The notes under the pieces are model-generated. The model did no database searches. It had not been told where the DNA came from and was given only the letters and a program-made list of their open reading frames with translations. Of a DNA stretch of 64,000 nucleotides, positions 25,018 to 32,833 are shown piece after piece. Source of the DNA: JAWPMV01 sp038527215 (lineage in GTDB: Bacteria > Bacteroidota > Bacteroidia > J057); assembly GCA_038527215.1 (NCBI GenBank), contig JBCBGC010000010.1:25879-89878 (forward strand), read 5' to 3'. The position numbers and the translations under genes were made by a program. Position 1 is the stretch's first letter. Each line of letters opens with the position of its first letter.

Positions 25018-26766
25018 ATGACACGCACTTACTCTCCCAAAGGCCTCTCGGTGCTCCTCATAACCTTGCTTGTGTTTATTGGTGATATGGCCATGGCTCA
25101 GGGATCCTGGGATCCTAAGAAGTATTTTGGCATACCCAATCGCGATAAGCACAACGTATTCTTTGATGAGTTCGAAGACAATCGTCACAATTGGGACCTG
25201 GGCTCATCCTTCCTAACGGAGCGTATTGAAGACGGAGAGTATTACTGCTCTTCCCGAACGCCTCGCACCTATGTGAAGCACCGTCCCATCTCCATGAACC
25301 AGTCAGGGAATTATGAAATTGAAATCCGGTTACGGTATGTAAATGGAGAGACTAACAGCGTCATGGGCCTTTCCTTTGGCCGGGACCTCGAAGGCAACGA
25401 ATACACCTTCTTCATCAATCCTAAATATCCCAAGAGCCGCTTCAAGATCTGTCAGATAGACTATCTTAATCGTACCATCAACTTCCAGAACTGGATGTCG
25501 ATGGCCAGCCGCTATAACAAGCATTCTCACAATACCCTCCTGGTTAGAAAAGTGAACAGTACCTGGTTCTTCTTTATTAATGAGGTATTGGTTTTTGAGA
25601 TGCCTGCGAAAAAACTCTTCGGCAGCGACTTTGGGTTTATCGTAGGAGGCAAGACTGCCGTTGAAGTAGATTACCTGCGGGTTTCTGAAATCCGTACCGT
25701 AGACAATATGGGCCCACAGATCACTATCCTGGAGCCCCCCCTCAACGGAAAGAAAGTATTTATCGGAGAGGATCCTAAGCAGGACATCGTAGGCAAAGTA
25801 TATGATGCCTCCGGAATCTCTTCTCTCTATATCAATGGTGAGCGTCTGGAAGTAAGAGACGGCATCTTCCGCGCTTCGCTTACCCTTCCAGACCAGCAGG
25901 TTTACCGCATCGAGGTAGAAGCCAAGGACAGTTATAATAATGCCAGCGCGGTTACTTTCTCCATGCGCTATAAAGAGCCTGTACAGCAGCTCGTTTACAG
26001 TACCCAGCAGAAGAGCTTCTATAACGAAGACTTTAAAGCGGTCAAAAACACCCGGGGCAAAAACTTCCTCCTGTTGATCGGCATCAACCAGTATTCTAAC
26101 TGGAATCGTTTGCACAATGCCGTGAAAGACTGTAATGACCTGGCCCACACCCTGACTTCTTATTATCAGTTTGATCCAGAGAATGTCATTACCCTGTTCA
26201 ACGAGAAAGCTACCCGAGAAAATATTCTGGAAACCCTGGAGTCTCTTCAGGAAAACCTCAATCCTGACGATAATCTGCTGATTTATTATGCAGGCCACGG
26301 TTATTACGATCCACAGTCCACCTTGGGCTACTGGGTTCCCGTAAACGCCCGCTTGAATAAGATTCCTGATTTTATCCGGAACTCTACCATTCACGATTAT
26401 CTGCGGACGATCAACTCCAAGCACACCTTCCTGATTGTGGACGCTTGTTATGCTGGATCGCTGTTCGCACATGCTCGTGGGTCCATTATTCCGAACAACC
26501 GTTCTCGCTGGGCCTTTACTTCCGGAGATATCGAAAAAGTATGGGACGGACAGCCCGGACAAAACAGTCCTTTTGCCCGCTACCTAATCCGCTATCTCCG
26601 CTCCAGCGAAAAGCCACAGCTATCTGCGCAGGAATTGATTGAAAATGTATCCGATATCGTAGAAAGAAATACCGCTCAGTCTCCCAAAGGAGATCCACTG
26701 AGAAGCGTAGGGGATGAAGGAGGCGTATTTATGTTCTATCGCCGCCCCAGTTCATACCGACGCTAA
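25018..26766 (+). CDS. secreted caspase-like (C14) peptidase with N-terminal lectin-like domain
   Basis: The start at 25018 gives a 582-residue protein with a signal peptide (to MAMAQ). An upstream in-frame ATG would put 18 residues before it and is less likely. Residues ~30-225 form a beta-jelly-roll of the concanavalin/DUF1080 type (FFDEFEDNRHNWDLG). Residues ~235-320 are Ig-like (DASGISSLYINGERL). Residues ~345-580 form the caspase fold with RGKNFLLLIGINQY, the catalytic His in YYAGHGYY and the catalytic Cys in IVDACYAGS. It probably cleaves after basic residues in the periplasm or outside, as metacaspase relatives do. An ECF sigma factor and its anti-sigma-like partner follow immediately after a terminator. 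Confidence 0.88.
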   Translation: MTRTYSPKGLSVLLITLLVFIGDMAMAQGSWDPKKYFGIPNRDKHNVFFDEFEDNRHNWDLGSSFLTERIEDGEYYCSSRTPRTYVKHRPISMNQSGNYEIEIRLRYVNGETNSVMGLSFGRDLEGNEYTFFINPKYPKSRFKICQIDYLNRTINFQNWMSMASRYNKHSHNTLLVRKVNSTWFFFINEVLVFEMPAKKLFGSDFGFIVGGKTAVEVDYLRVSEIRTVDNMGPQITILEPPLNGKKVFIGEDPKQDIVGKVYDASGISSLYINGERLEVRDGIFRASLTLPDQQVYRIEVEAKDSYNNASAVTFSMRYKEPVQQLVYSTQQKSFYNEDFKAVKNTRGKNFLLLIGINQYSNWNRLHNAVKDCNDLAHTLTSYYQFDPENVITLFNEKATRENILETLESLQENLNPDDNLLIYYAGHGYYDPQSTLGYWVPVNARLNKIPDFIRNSTIHDYLRTINSKHTFLIVDACYAGSLFAHARGSIIPNNRSRWAFTSGDIEKVWDGQPGQNSPFARYLIRYLRSSEKPQLSAQELIENVSDIVERNTAQSPKGDPLRSVGDEGGVFMFYRRPSSYRR

Positions 26767-26799
26767 AGACATAGAAGAACGCTAAGCTTCTATACGTGC

Positions 26800-26830
26800 A
26801 CCGGGACCCAATTGGGTCCCGGTTTTTTTT
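26800..26830 (+). terminator. intrinsic terminator after the caspase-like gene
   Basis: CCGGGACCC (26801-26809) pairs perfectly with GGGTCCCGG (26814-26822), followed by eight T. It separates the caspase-like gene from the sigma-factor operon. Confidence 0.93.
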
Positions 26831-26888
26831 GTCCCATCCCGAAGGAGCTACTTTTTCTCTGGCTTTGTCGTATATTTAGGTACGCAGC

Positions 26889-27500
26889 ATGTTTCGCAAG
26901 TCAGGAAATATCAAATCCTTTACGGACGAAGACCTCATCCGTAGGTATCGTAACAGCCACGATGCCAACTATGTGGGTGAGCTGTTTGAGCGTTATACCC
27001 ACGTGGTGTTTCTGGTGTGTATGAAATACCTGAAAGATCCGGTAGAGAGCGAAGACATGGTGATGCAGATCTTCGAGAAGTTGTTGGAGGATTTAAAGAA
27101 ATACAACGTCAAATCTTTCAAACATTGGTTGCACACCGTTACCAAAAACCAATGTCTCATCAAACTCGATAAAGAAAAGCGTAAGCGCCATAAAGTAGAT
27201 GAATTCCGCGAAACCCAACAGGCGCTTATGGAATCCGGGCAAGATTCTGATCTTTTAGACGCAGAAGAAAGGGAAGTGCAGATCAATCATCTGGAATCGG
27301 CCTTAAAACTGCTGAATGAGCAACAAAGGCGTTGTGTAGAACTGTTTTACCTGCAGAAGATGAGCTATCAGGAAGTAGCTGATAAGACGGGTTATGATAT
27401 GAAGCAGGTAAAGAGCTACATCCAGAACGGAAAAAGAAACCTGAAGAAGCATTTGGAAAAAATAGGCGCGGATACCTTTATGGGGCAAGCCAATGAGTGA
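26889..27500 (+). CDS. ECF-family RNA polymerase sigma factor
   Basis: A 203-residue sigma-70 family protein of the extracytoplasmic-function class. Region 2 covers residues ~10-85 (FTDEDLIRRYRNS, YLKDPVESEDMVMQIFEKLL). Region 4 covers ~145-195 (LNEQQRRCVELFYLQKMSYQEVADKTGYDMKQVKSYIQNGKRNLKKHL, broken by short linkers), a clear helix-turn-helix. It directs polymerase to an alternative promoter set. Its last 8 bp overlap the next gene, which encodes the probable membrane anti-sigma factor. A TATATTTA element lies 11 bp upstream. Confidence 0.93.
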   Translation: MFRKSGNIKSFTDEDLIRRYRNSHDANYVGELFERYTHVVFLVCMKYLKDPVESEDMVMQIFEKLLEDLKKYNVKSFKHWLHTVTKNQCLIKLDKEKRKRHKVDEFRETQQALMESGQDSDLLDAEEREVQINHLESALKLLNEQQRRCVELFYLQKMSYQEVADKTGYDMKQVKSYIQNGKRNLKKHLEKIGADTFMGQANE

Positions 27501-28791
27501 GGAAAGAAACATATCGTTTGAGGCAGGGCAAATACCCAGCATGCAGATGCTCCAACAGTATCTGGAAGGGACCCTGTCTGAGGAGGACCGGCGCTTGCTT
27601 GAATCTCAAATGGGGGATCACCCCCTCTTCCAGGATGCGATGGAAGGTTTGGGGCAGATAGACGATCCCAAAGCCTTTGAAGGACATGTACGGAAAATCC
27701 AAGCCGCAACGCATAAGCGGTTGCGCGGCAAAGGCAGGGGGCGCGAAAAACTGGTCAAGCGCCAGTCCCGAGTGCTTCCGCAAAACTTTACCATCATGAC
27801 CCTGGCTGCAGCAGCAGCCCTGGCCTTGATTTTCTTCTCAGTAGTCATCATGCGGGAGGAGAATAAAGGGGAAGCAACTATGGCTGATGCCCAGATCGAA
27901 GAAAACACCGTCCCGATGGTTCAGGAAAAACCCATCGAGCCGGAAGCGCAGGCGATTATCGCCGATACGATGGCTGATAGAGAGGAACCGGAATTAATGG
28001 CCGATGCGAAAGTACCTCAACAAGTCATACCCGGAACACAATCCACCCCCAATCCATCTAACCCTACGAGCCTGCAAGGAGCTACTACAGCTAATAGTCC
28101 TCAACCTACAGCAGGTACTGTTCTACCCGAGCCTGTAGCAAATGATATCAGTCCTTCCCCTACGACTGCGCCAGCTTCGGCAGCTTCTCCGCCTCCTCCT
28201 CCGCCTGTCCAGACAGAAGAAGCTGACGACTTTGGCTACTCCTCTGAAGAACTCGCCAATGTTCCCTTAGAAGAAAGTGTCGTGCTGGGCGAATCCGAAT
28301 TAGAACGAAAAGAAGCCTCTCCCAAAAAACGTAAAGCGAGCCGCAAGCGAGATGATTATAACCTGTCTTCTGCCGATGAAAAGGCCGGAGCCCAAAGTGA
28401 TGAAGACAAAACCTTCGGGCAGTTGGAAAAAGGGCGTCATATGGCGGATTTGCTCACCGAAGCTGCTGGCTATTATGACCAGAACAATTTTGCCAAAGCC
28501 ACCCCACTATTGAAAGAGGTAATCCAGACCTCCCCCAACAATGTTACCGCCAACTATTATCTGGGCAGTATTTACCTCAAGCAAAAATCTCCCCGACAGG
28601 CCACTTCCCATTTGGAAAGGGCCGCCAACCAGCCCAATGCTTCAGCTTACTATCAGGCGCAGTGGGAGCTTAAGCAAGCCTACAGCCAACGTGGCAAGAA
28701 AGGCAACACCAAAAAACTCCTCACCAAAATCGCCAGCGAAGGGGGACCTTACGCCCAGCAGGCCAAGGCAGAACTGGAGAAGCTGAAATAA
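27493..28791 (+). CDS. membrane anti-sigma-like protein with periplasmic TPR repeats
   Basis: A 432-residue single-pass membrane protein. Residues 1-90 are cytosolic and contain an anti-sigma-like helix region (LQQYLEGTLSEEDRRLLESQM). Residues ~97-116 form one transmembrane helix (MTLAAAAALALIFFSVVIM). Residues ~125-300 are a Pro/Ala/Thr-rich, charged periplasmic linker. Residues ~310-425 hold TPR units (AAGYYDQNNFAKATPLLKEV, ANYYLGSIYLKQ). It overlaps the sigma gene by 8 bp, the usual arrangement for a cognate anti-sigma factor that holds the sigma at the membrane until a periplasmic signal arrives. The TPR sensor end is unusual. No zinc-binding HxxxCxxC motif is seen. Confidence 0.75.
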   Translation: MSEERNISFEAGQIPSMQMLQQYLEGTLSEEDRRLLESQMGDHPLFQDAMEGLGQIDDPKAFEGHVRKIQAATHKRLRGKGRGREKLVKRQSRVLPQNFTIMTLAAAAALALIFFSVVIMREENKGEATMADAQIEENTVPMVQEKPIEPEAQAIIADTMADREEPELMADAKVPQQVIPGTQSTPNPSNPTSLQGATTANSPQPTAGTVLPEPVANDISPSPTTAPASAASPPPPPPVQTEEADDFGYSSEELANVPLEESVVLGESELERKEASPKKRKASRKRDDYNLSSADEKAGAQSDEDKTFGQLEKGRHMADLLTEAAGYYDQNNFAKATPLLKEVIQTSPNNVTANYYLGSIYLKQKSPRQATSHLERAANQPNASAYYQAQWELKQAYSQRGKKGNTKKLLTKIASEGGPYAQQAKAELEKLK

Positions 28792-28812
28792 TAAAAATGC
28801 CTATCTTTCGGC

Positions 28813-29574
28813 ATGGCCGAATCCACGGATACCTATCGTATTCAACTAGCCCACTTTGAGGGGCCTTTTGACCTGCTCCTGTTCTTTATTGAACGGGATG
28901 AACTGGATATCCATGATATTCCGATCGCTACCATCACTGAAGACTTCCTGGATTATATGAAGCAGATGGAAGATCTCAATATTGAACTGGCTGCCGAGTT
29001 TATCCTGGTAGCGAGTACCTTGATGCGGATCAAAGCCAAAATGCTGCTGCCTCGTCCTATCCTCAATGAAGCCGGAGAAGAAGTAGACCCACGGGAAGAA
29101 CTGGTGCAACGCCTGCTGGAGTACAAGCGGTATAAGGAGGTGTTGGCTGACCTGGCCAAAATGGAAGAGCAGCAGGGAGAAAGAGAAACCAGGGGGTACG
29201 CCAAAGCAGAAGAAAAATTCCTCATGCAATCTGAGTACCCTGAGGAGGAACTACTGGGGATGGATCTCTACCAACTGATGCGCACCTTCAAGCGAATTTG
29301 GGATCGTCATCATGACGAATTGAAAAGACCGCGCCACGTAATTCGCCAATATCCTTACACCCTGGAACAAGTAAAAAATAATCTCCTGGAAAGGGTATTG
29401 GTTACGGACCGATTAGACTTCGTTGCTTTTGCCCTCATGGAACATAATCGTATCCATGTGGTTTTCAGTTTCTTGGCCATCCTGGAACTCGCCCAGGTCC
29501 AGAAAATTTCCATCATCATCGGCGAGGGTTACAACAACTTTTGGGTCACCCGCAAGGCTGAAAAAGAAGCCTAA
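28813..29574 (+). CDS. scpA: segregation and condensation protein A (kleisin)
   Basis: A 253-residue ScpA with the typical N-terminus YRIQLAHFEGPFDLLLFFIE, then DIHDIPIATITEDFLDYM and the AAEFILVASTLMRIKAKMLLP helix that binds the SMC neck. The C-terminal winged helix (residues ~170-250) ends in the usual FLAILELAQVQKI stretch. ScpA with ScpB bridges the heads of the chromosomal SMC dimer. Its presence shows that a housekeeping SMC-ScpAB system exists apart from the degenerate SMC operon at 9648-14364. It follows the anti-sigma gene by 21 bp and may be partly cotranscribed; a terminator follows. Confidence 0.95.
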   Translation: MAESTDTYRIQLAHFEGPFDLLLFFIERDELDIHDIPIATITEDFLDYMKQMEDLNIELAAEFILVASTLMRIKAKMLLPRPILNEAGEEVDPREELVQRLLEYKRYKEVLADLAKMEEQQGERETRGYAKAEEKFLMQSEYPEEELLGMDLYQLMRTFKRIWDRHHDELKRPRHVIRQYPYTLEQVKNNLLERVLVTDRLDFVAFALMEHNRIHVVFSFLAILELAQVQKISIIIGEGYNNFWVTRKAEKEA

Positions 29575-29684
29575 TCTTTCATGCGAATTTATTGTACACT
29601 TGTATAATAATTTGACAAGTGGATTAATTTACCCTACCTTAGATATTGTCTTTTAGGCATTACGCCAGATACAGAAGCTAGGGG

Positions 29685-29728
29685 TTAGGGTTGACTCTCC
29701 CAATGGGATTGAGTCCCCTAATTTTTTT
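29685..29728 (+). terminator. intrinsic terminator after scpA
   Basis: TTAGGG and GACTC (29685-29697, TT bulge) pair with GAGTC and CCCTAA (29711-29721), followed by seven T. It lies 110 bp past the scpA stop. Confidence 0.8.
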
Positions 29729-29827
29729 ATACCTATCCCATCTCTTTTCCTTCCCTTTTCCTTTTCGGGCAAAAATCGCAACTTGCGAGCCGACATTTCC
29801 CTTTTTCCATCCAAGAAATTTTGAAGG

Positions 29828-30067
29828 ATGCATTATCTATGGTTTGTGTTGATCGGTCTGGGGGCCGCTAACCTGGGAGGACAACTCACCCAGGGAACGG
29901 GTGTAAGCATCTGGCATCATGCGTTGGCGGCGATACCTGCGGCCTTATTGGCTGGCTGGTGGATGCAGGGAAGTGATCCCACCTTATTCCATTTTCCTGC
30001 GATGGCGTTGGCTGCGGTAGCTGCCATGGCCATGGTCCTGCTGATATTTTTTCTAAAACGTCTTTAG
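29828..30067 (+). CDS. small membrane protein, possibly GlsB/YeaQ/YmgE-like
   Basis: A 79-residue hydrophobic protein with three predicted membrane spans (residues ~3-20, 27-46, 55-77). The GLGAANLGGQLTQGTG stretch followed by a small-residue helix loosely recalls GlsB/YeaQ/YmgE envelope proteins, but the match is weak. It overlaps the convergent alkB gene by 4 bp at the 3' end. Function is unknown. Confidence 0.5.
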   Translation: MHYLWFVLIGLGAANLGGQLTQGTGVSIWHHALAAIPAALLAGWWMQGSDPTLFHFPAMALAAVAAMAMVLLIFFLKRL

Positions 30068-30657
30068 AGCCCCTCGGGGAAAATATAGCGGAAGGTCAGG
30101 TTGATTCGTTCCGCTACCATTCGGGCTGTTTTGGGAAGACTGTGTTGCCATCTGGCTTGCATGCCTGCTTTCATCCAGAAAAGACTGCCGTGTTCCAGGG
30201 AAAAGCTATGCTTTTCTACCGCAGATTGATCCCTACTTCTTAGGTTAAACTTCCGACTCGCCCCCAGGCTAACCGAGGCGATGATCGGCTCCGGGCCTAA
30301 CATCTTTTCATCATCCTGATGCCAACCCATACTATCCTGTCCGTGGCGATAAAGATTGAGGAGCACACTGTTAAAGGCATGGCCTCCCCAGCCTTGCACT
30401 TGCGCTCGCAGGTCGAGTAGGGGAGCTGTCCAGGCCAGGGGCTCTAGGTTGAGGCCCGAATAAGTATAGGCAGTGCCTGGTTCTCCATACCAGGCCGTAA
30501 GCCTTGGTTGAGGCAGTTTTTTTCCGAAAATGCGCACATGGTACTGTTGCCAGTCCACTTGCTCCCGCAAGGTCTGAAAAAGCTGGTCCGCTACTTCTTT
30601 AGGTAAAAAGTCCGGTTGGTATATCCAGTCTGGAGCCTGGGATTTAGGAGGCGTCAT
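30064..30657 (-). CDS. AlkB-family 2-oxoglutarate/Fe(II)-dependent nucleic-acid demethylase
   Basis: A 197-residue AlkB2-type dioxygenase that removes alkyl groups from DNA bases by oxidative demethylation. The iron ligands are visible in GWHQDDEKML (His and Asp near residues 104-106) and in WQHSLPK (His near 163). The 2-oxoglutarate-binding arginines are in RINLTFR near the C-terminus. The LTAWYGEPGTAYTYSG stretch is the substrate lid of the AlkB2/3 group. It overlaps the upstream Dabb gene by 14 bp, so the two are cotranscribed. It is expected to act in the cytoplasm in repair of methylation damage. Confidence 0.92.
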   Translation of the reverse strand: MTPPKSQAPDWIYQPDFLPKEVADQLFQTLREQVDWQQYHVRIFGKKLPQPRLTAWYGEPGTAYTYSGLNLEPLAWTAPLLDLRAQVQGWGGHAFNSVLLNLYRHGQDSMGWHQDDEKMLGPEPIIASVSLGASRKFNLRSRDQSAVEKHSFSLEHGSLFWMKAGMQARWQHSLPKTARMVAERINLTFRYIFPEGL

Positions 30658-30931
30658 AGACGACTACTTTTGCCCACATGCTGCTACAGTCTTTGAAAAA
30701 TTGCTGGTGAAGAGGGTCTACCTGGTAGGCATCATGACCAGCGAGATCTTTGAGTACCACCATCAGGGAAAAGTCAAAGGAATCATCCACTACAGGCCGC
30801 TCGGAGGCTACCGGTTCTCCGATGTAAATCGCTTCGATAGATTCGATTCCGCGCAGGCTCTCCAGGCCTTTACGCATGCCTGCTTTGTCAGAGCCTTCTT
30901 TGAGCCAGAATAAAACGTGATGGACAAACAT
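30644..30931 (-). CDS. Dabb (stress-responsive alpha/beta-barrel) family protein
   Basis: A 95-residue protein with the Dabb start MFVHHVLFWLKEGS, a GIESIEAIYIGEPVASERPVVDDSFDFSLMVVL core broken by a turn, and the DPLHQQFFKD motif. These form dimeric ferredoxin-like barrels; enzymatic activity is unknown for most. It overlaps alkB by 14 bp and lies 21 bp downstream of psuG, so it may be part of a psuK-psuG-Dabb-alkB unit. Confidence 0.9.
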   Translation of the reverse strand: MFVHHVLFWLKEGSDKAGMRKGLESLRGIESIEAIYIGEPVASERPVVDDSFDFSLMVVLKDLAGHDAYQVDPLHQQFFKDCSSMWAKVVVYDAS

Positions 30932-30952
30932 ATTGATAGGTAAATAGGGTAC

Positions 30953-31873
30953 TTAAGAAAGTTTGGCCAGGGCTACGGCTATTTCAGCAGCCAGGCGCGC
31001 GTTGTTTTCGACCAGGCGGATATTGGAAAAAAGGCTGTTACCAGCCGTCAGCTCTTTGATGCGGTTCAGGAGAAAAGGGGTTACCTCTTTTCCTGTGATC
31101 TGCCGTTCTTCCGCCTCCTGCAAGGCGGTTTCTATCACTGCTTCAATTTCCGCGGCTGGCATGGAAAATGCCTCCGGAATAGGATTCGCAATAAGTATGC
31201 CCGAGCCCAGTTCCAATTGCCAATGGGTATGCATCATGGCGGCAATCTCTGCGGAGCTGCTCAAGGCAAAAGGCGCCTGGGAGCCGCTTTCACGGGTGTA
31301 AAAGGCAGGGAACTCCCGGGTACCGACCCCTACCACCGGCACACCCATGGTTTCCAGGTACTCCAGCGTCAAAGGGATATCCAGAATAGATTTTACGCCG
31401 GCCGAAACTACGCCTACTGGCGTCCGAGCTAGTTCCTGTAAATCAGCAGATATATCAAAGGTTTCCTGCGCTTTACGGTGTACGCCTCCAATCCCTCCGG
31501 TCGCAAACATGCGAATCCCAGCCAATTTGGCGCCGATCATGGTGGCCGCCACCGTAGTAGCCGCATGCTGTCTCGTAGACAGCAACCAGCCTAAGTCCCG
31601 CCGACTGGCTTTGACCACTTCTGGCGATTGAGCCAAAAAGAGCAAATCCTCTTCTTCCAGGCCTACCTTAATTCTTCCCCCAAGAATGGCGATCGTTGCG
31701 GGAACCGCGCCTCCTTCCCGAATGAGTTGTTCCAGCCGTTGGGCTGTCTCCAGGTTTTCCGGGTAAGGCATCCCATGGGCAATGATGGTAGATTCCAGGG
31801 CGACCACTGCCTGCCCATTTTGGAGGGCCTCGGCTACTTCAGGGGCTAAATCAACAAGAGAATGTATCGACAT
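30953..31873 (-). CDS. psuG: pseudouridine-5'-phosphate glycosidase
   Basis: A 306-residue PsuG, usual length. Diagnostic segments are ALESTIIAHGMPYPENLETA near residue 27, the KVGLEEEDL loop, KASRRDLGW near 90 (catalytic Lys region), FATGGIGGVHR near 123 and GVVSAGVKSILD near 155. PsuG cleaves pseudouridine 5'-phosphate to uracil and ribose 5-phosphate. It follows psuK by 35 bp, forming a complete two-step pseudouridine catabolic pathway in the cytoplasm. Confidence 0.95.
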   Translation of the reverse strand: MSIHSLVDLAPEVAEALQNGQAVVALESTIIAHGMPYPENLETAQRLEQLIREGGAVPATIAILGGRIKVGLEEEDLLFLAQSPEVVKASRRDLGWLLSTRQHAATTVAATMIGAKLAGIRMFATGGIGGVHRKAQETFDISADLQELARTPVGVVSAGVKSILDIPLTLEYLETMGVPVVGVGTREFPAFYTRESGSQAPFALSSSAEIAAMMHTHWQLELGSGILIANPIPEAFSMPAAEIEAVIETALQEAEERQITGKEVTPFLLNRIKELTAGNSLFSNIRLVENNARLAAEIAVALAKLS

Positions 31874-31908
31874 GATGGCAAAAATGTGCCCAAAGGTAGA
31901 AAACTTTT

Positions 31909-32796
31909 TTAGGAGCGCTTGGCTAGGACGGTCTCTGCTGAAATATCCGGCGCTACGGTTTGCGTAGAAGCTACACAGATGGCTCCTGCTTTGGCTCCGG
32001 CCAGCAAGGCCTGCGCGATAGTGGCTCCTCTATAGAGCGCTGCTACCACCGCTGCCAGACAACTATCGCCCGCCCCGACCAGGTCTTTCACTTCTGCGGG
32101 TAAAGCTGCTTGTTCGATGGACTGACCTTGAGCATTGATCCACTTGAGTCCCTGGGCTCCGCGGGTAAGCAGGATATGTTGACAGTGGAGGCTAGGGGAG
32201 GCTTGTTGAAAGGCATTCCACTCTCCTTCATTGGGACAAAAGAGAAAAATATTTCCACGGAGGGAGGCGAGACGCTGAGCCAGGGGTTGAGAGACCGGGT
32301 CGAGTACCACGGGCACTTGTCGCCTATTTGCCTCTAGAATCAGGGTTTGAAGCGTACCTACAGGAAGGTTTGTTTCTAGGATTAAGTATTCGCACGGGAA
32401 AATGCGGGCTAATTGACGCTGAGCCCAGTCTGGCGTTAATTCTTCACAAATGGAAAGATCTGTGATCGAGGCCTGTAAGCCTCCGGTTTCATCCAGGAGG
32501 GATAAGTCCGTACCGGTATCTTGATCCTGACTTTTGCCTACGCCTAAGGTATCCACGCCCAAAGCAGTGAGCTGATTCATCATTTCCTGCCCAGCCCGAT
32601 CGTGGCCGATCTGCCCGAAGAGCCGGACTGGTATGTCCAGGCGGGCCAGGTTCTCAGCAATGTTACGGGCTACGCCTCCAGGGCTGTACCGGACCTCGCC
32701 CGGTTGAGAATCCCTGGAAATCCATCCTTTGGACGCTTGTCCCCGGATATCCCAAAAGATGCCTCCGGCCACGCTGATGCTTGCCTTTCGTTCCAT
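31909..32796 (-). CDS. psuK: PfkB-family carbohydrate kinase, probable pseudouridine kinase
   Basis: A 295-residue ribokinase-type enzyme. The N-terminus has the GGIFWDIRG and PGGVARNIAENLARL sugar-binding stretches, and residues ~245-255 have DLVGAGDSCLA, the PfkB signature with the catalytic Asp. Its direct coupling to psuG identifies the substrate as pseudouridine, which it phosphorylates at the 5' position. The start codon lies inside the loop of a perfect 11-bp hairpin (32779-32814), hinting at control of translation initiation. Confidence 0.9.
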   Translation of the reverse strand: MERKASISVAGGIFWDIRGQASKGWISRDSQPGEVRYSPGGVARNIAENLARLDIPVRLFGQIGHDRAGQEMMNQLTALGVDTLGVGKSQDQDTGTDLSLLDETGGLQASITDLSICEELTPDWAQRQLARIFPCEYLILETNLPVGTLQTLILEANRRQVPVVLDPVSQPLAQRLASLRGNIFLFCPNEGEWNAFQQASPSLHCQHILLTRGAQGLKWINAQGQSIEQAALPAEVKDLVGAGDSCLAAVVAALYRGATIAQALLAGAKAGAICVASTQTVAPDISAETVLAKRS

Positions 32797-32814
32797 AACC
32801 GAAGAAAGGCAAGC
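32779..32814 (-). promoter_or_regulatory. 11-bp hairpin with the psuK start codon in its loop
   Basis: On the minus strand GCTTGCCTTTC (32814-32804) and GAAAGGCAAGC (32789-32779) are perfectly complementary, separated by a 14-nt loop that contains the ATG (32796-32794). The downstream arm codes for residues 2-6. Such a structure could limit ribosome access. There is no T-run, so it is not a terminator. Confidence 0.6.
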
Positions 32815-32833
32815 CGGGGATCGGAATCAAATT

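Noticed and set aside
25330..26562. 410-codon open frame antisense to the caspase-like gene
   Set aside because: It is a shadow of the well-supported caspase-like gene and its translation shows no recognisable fold.
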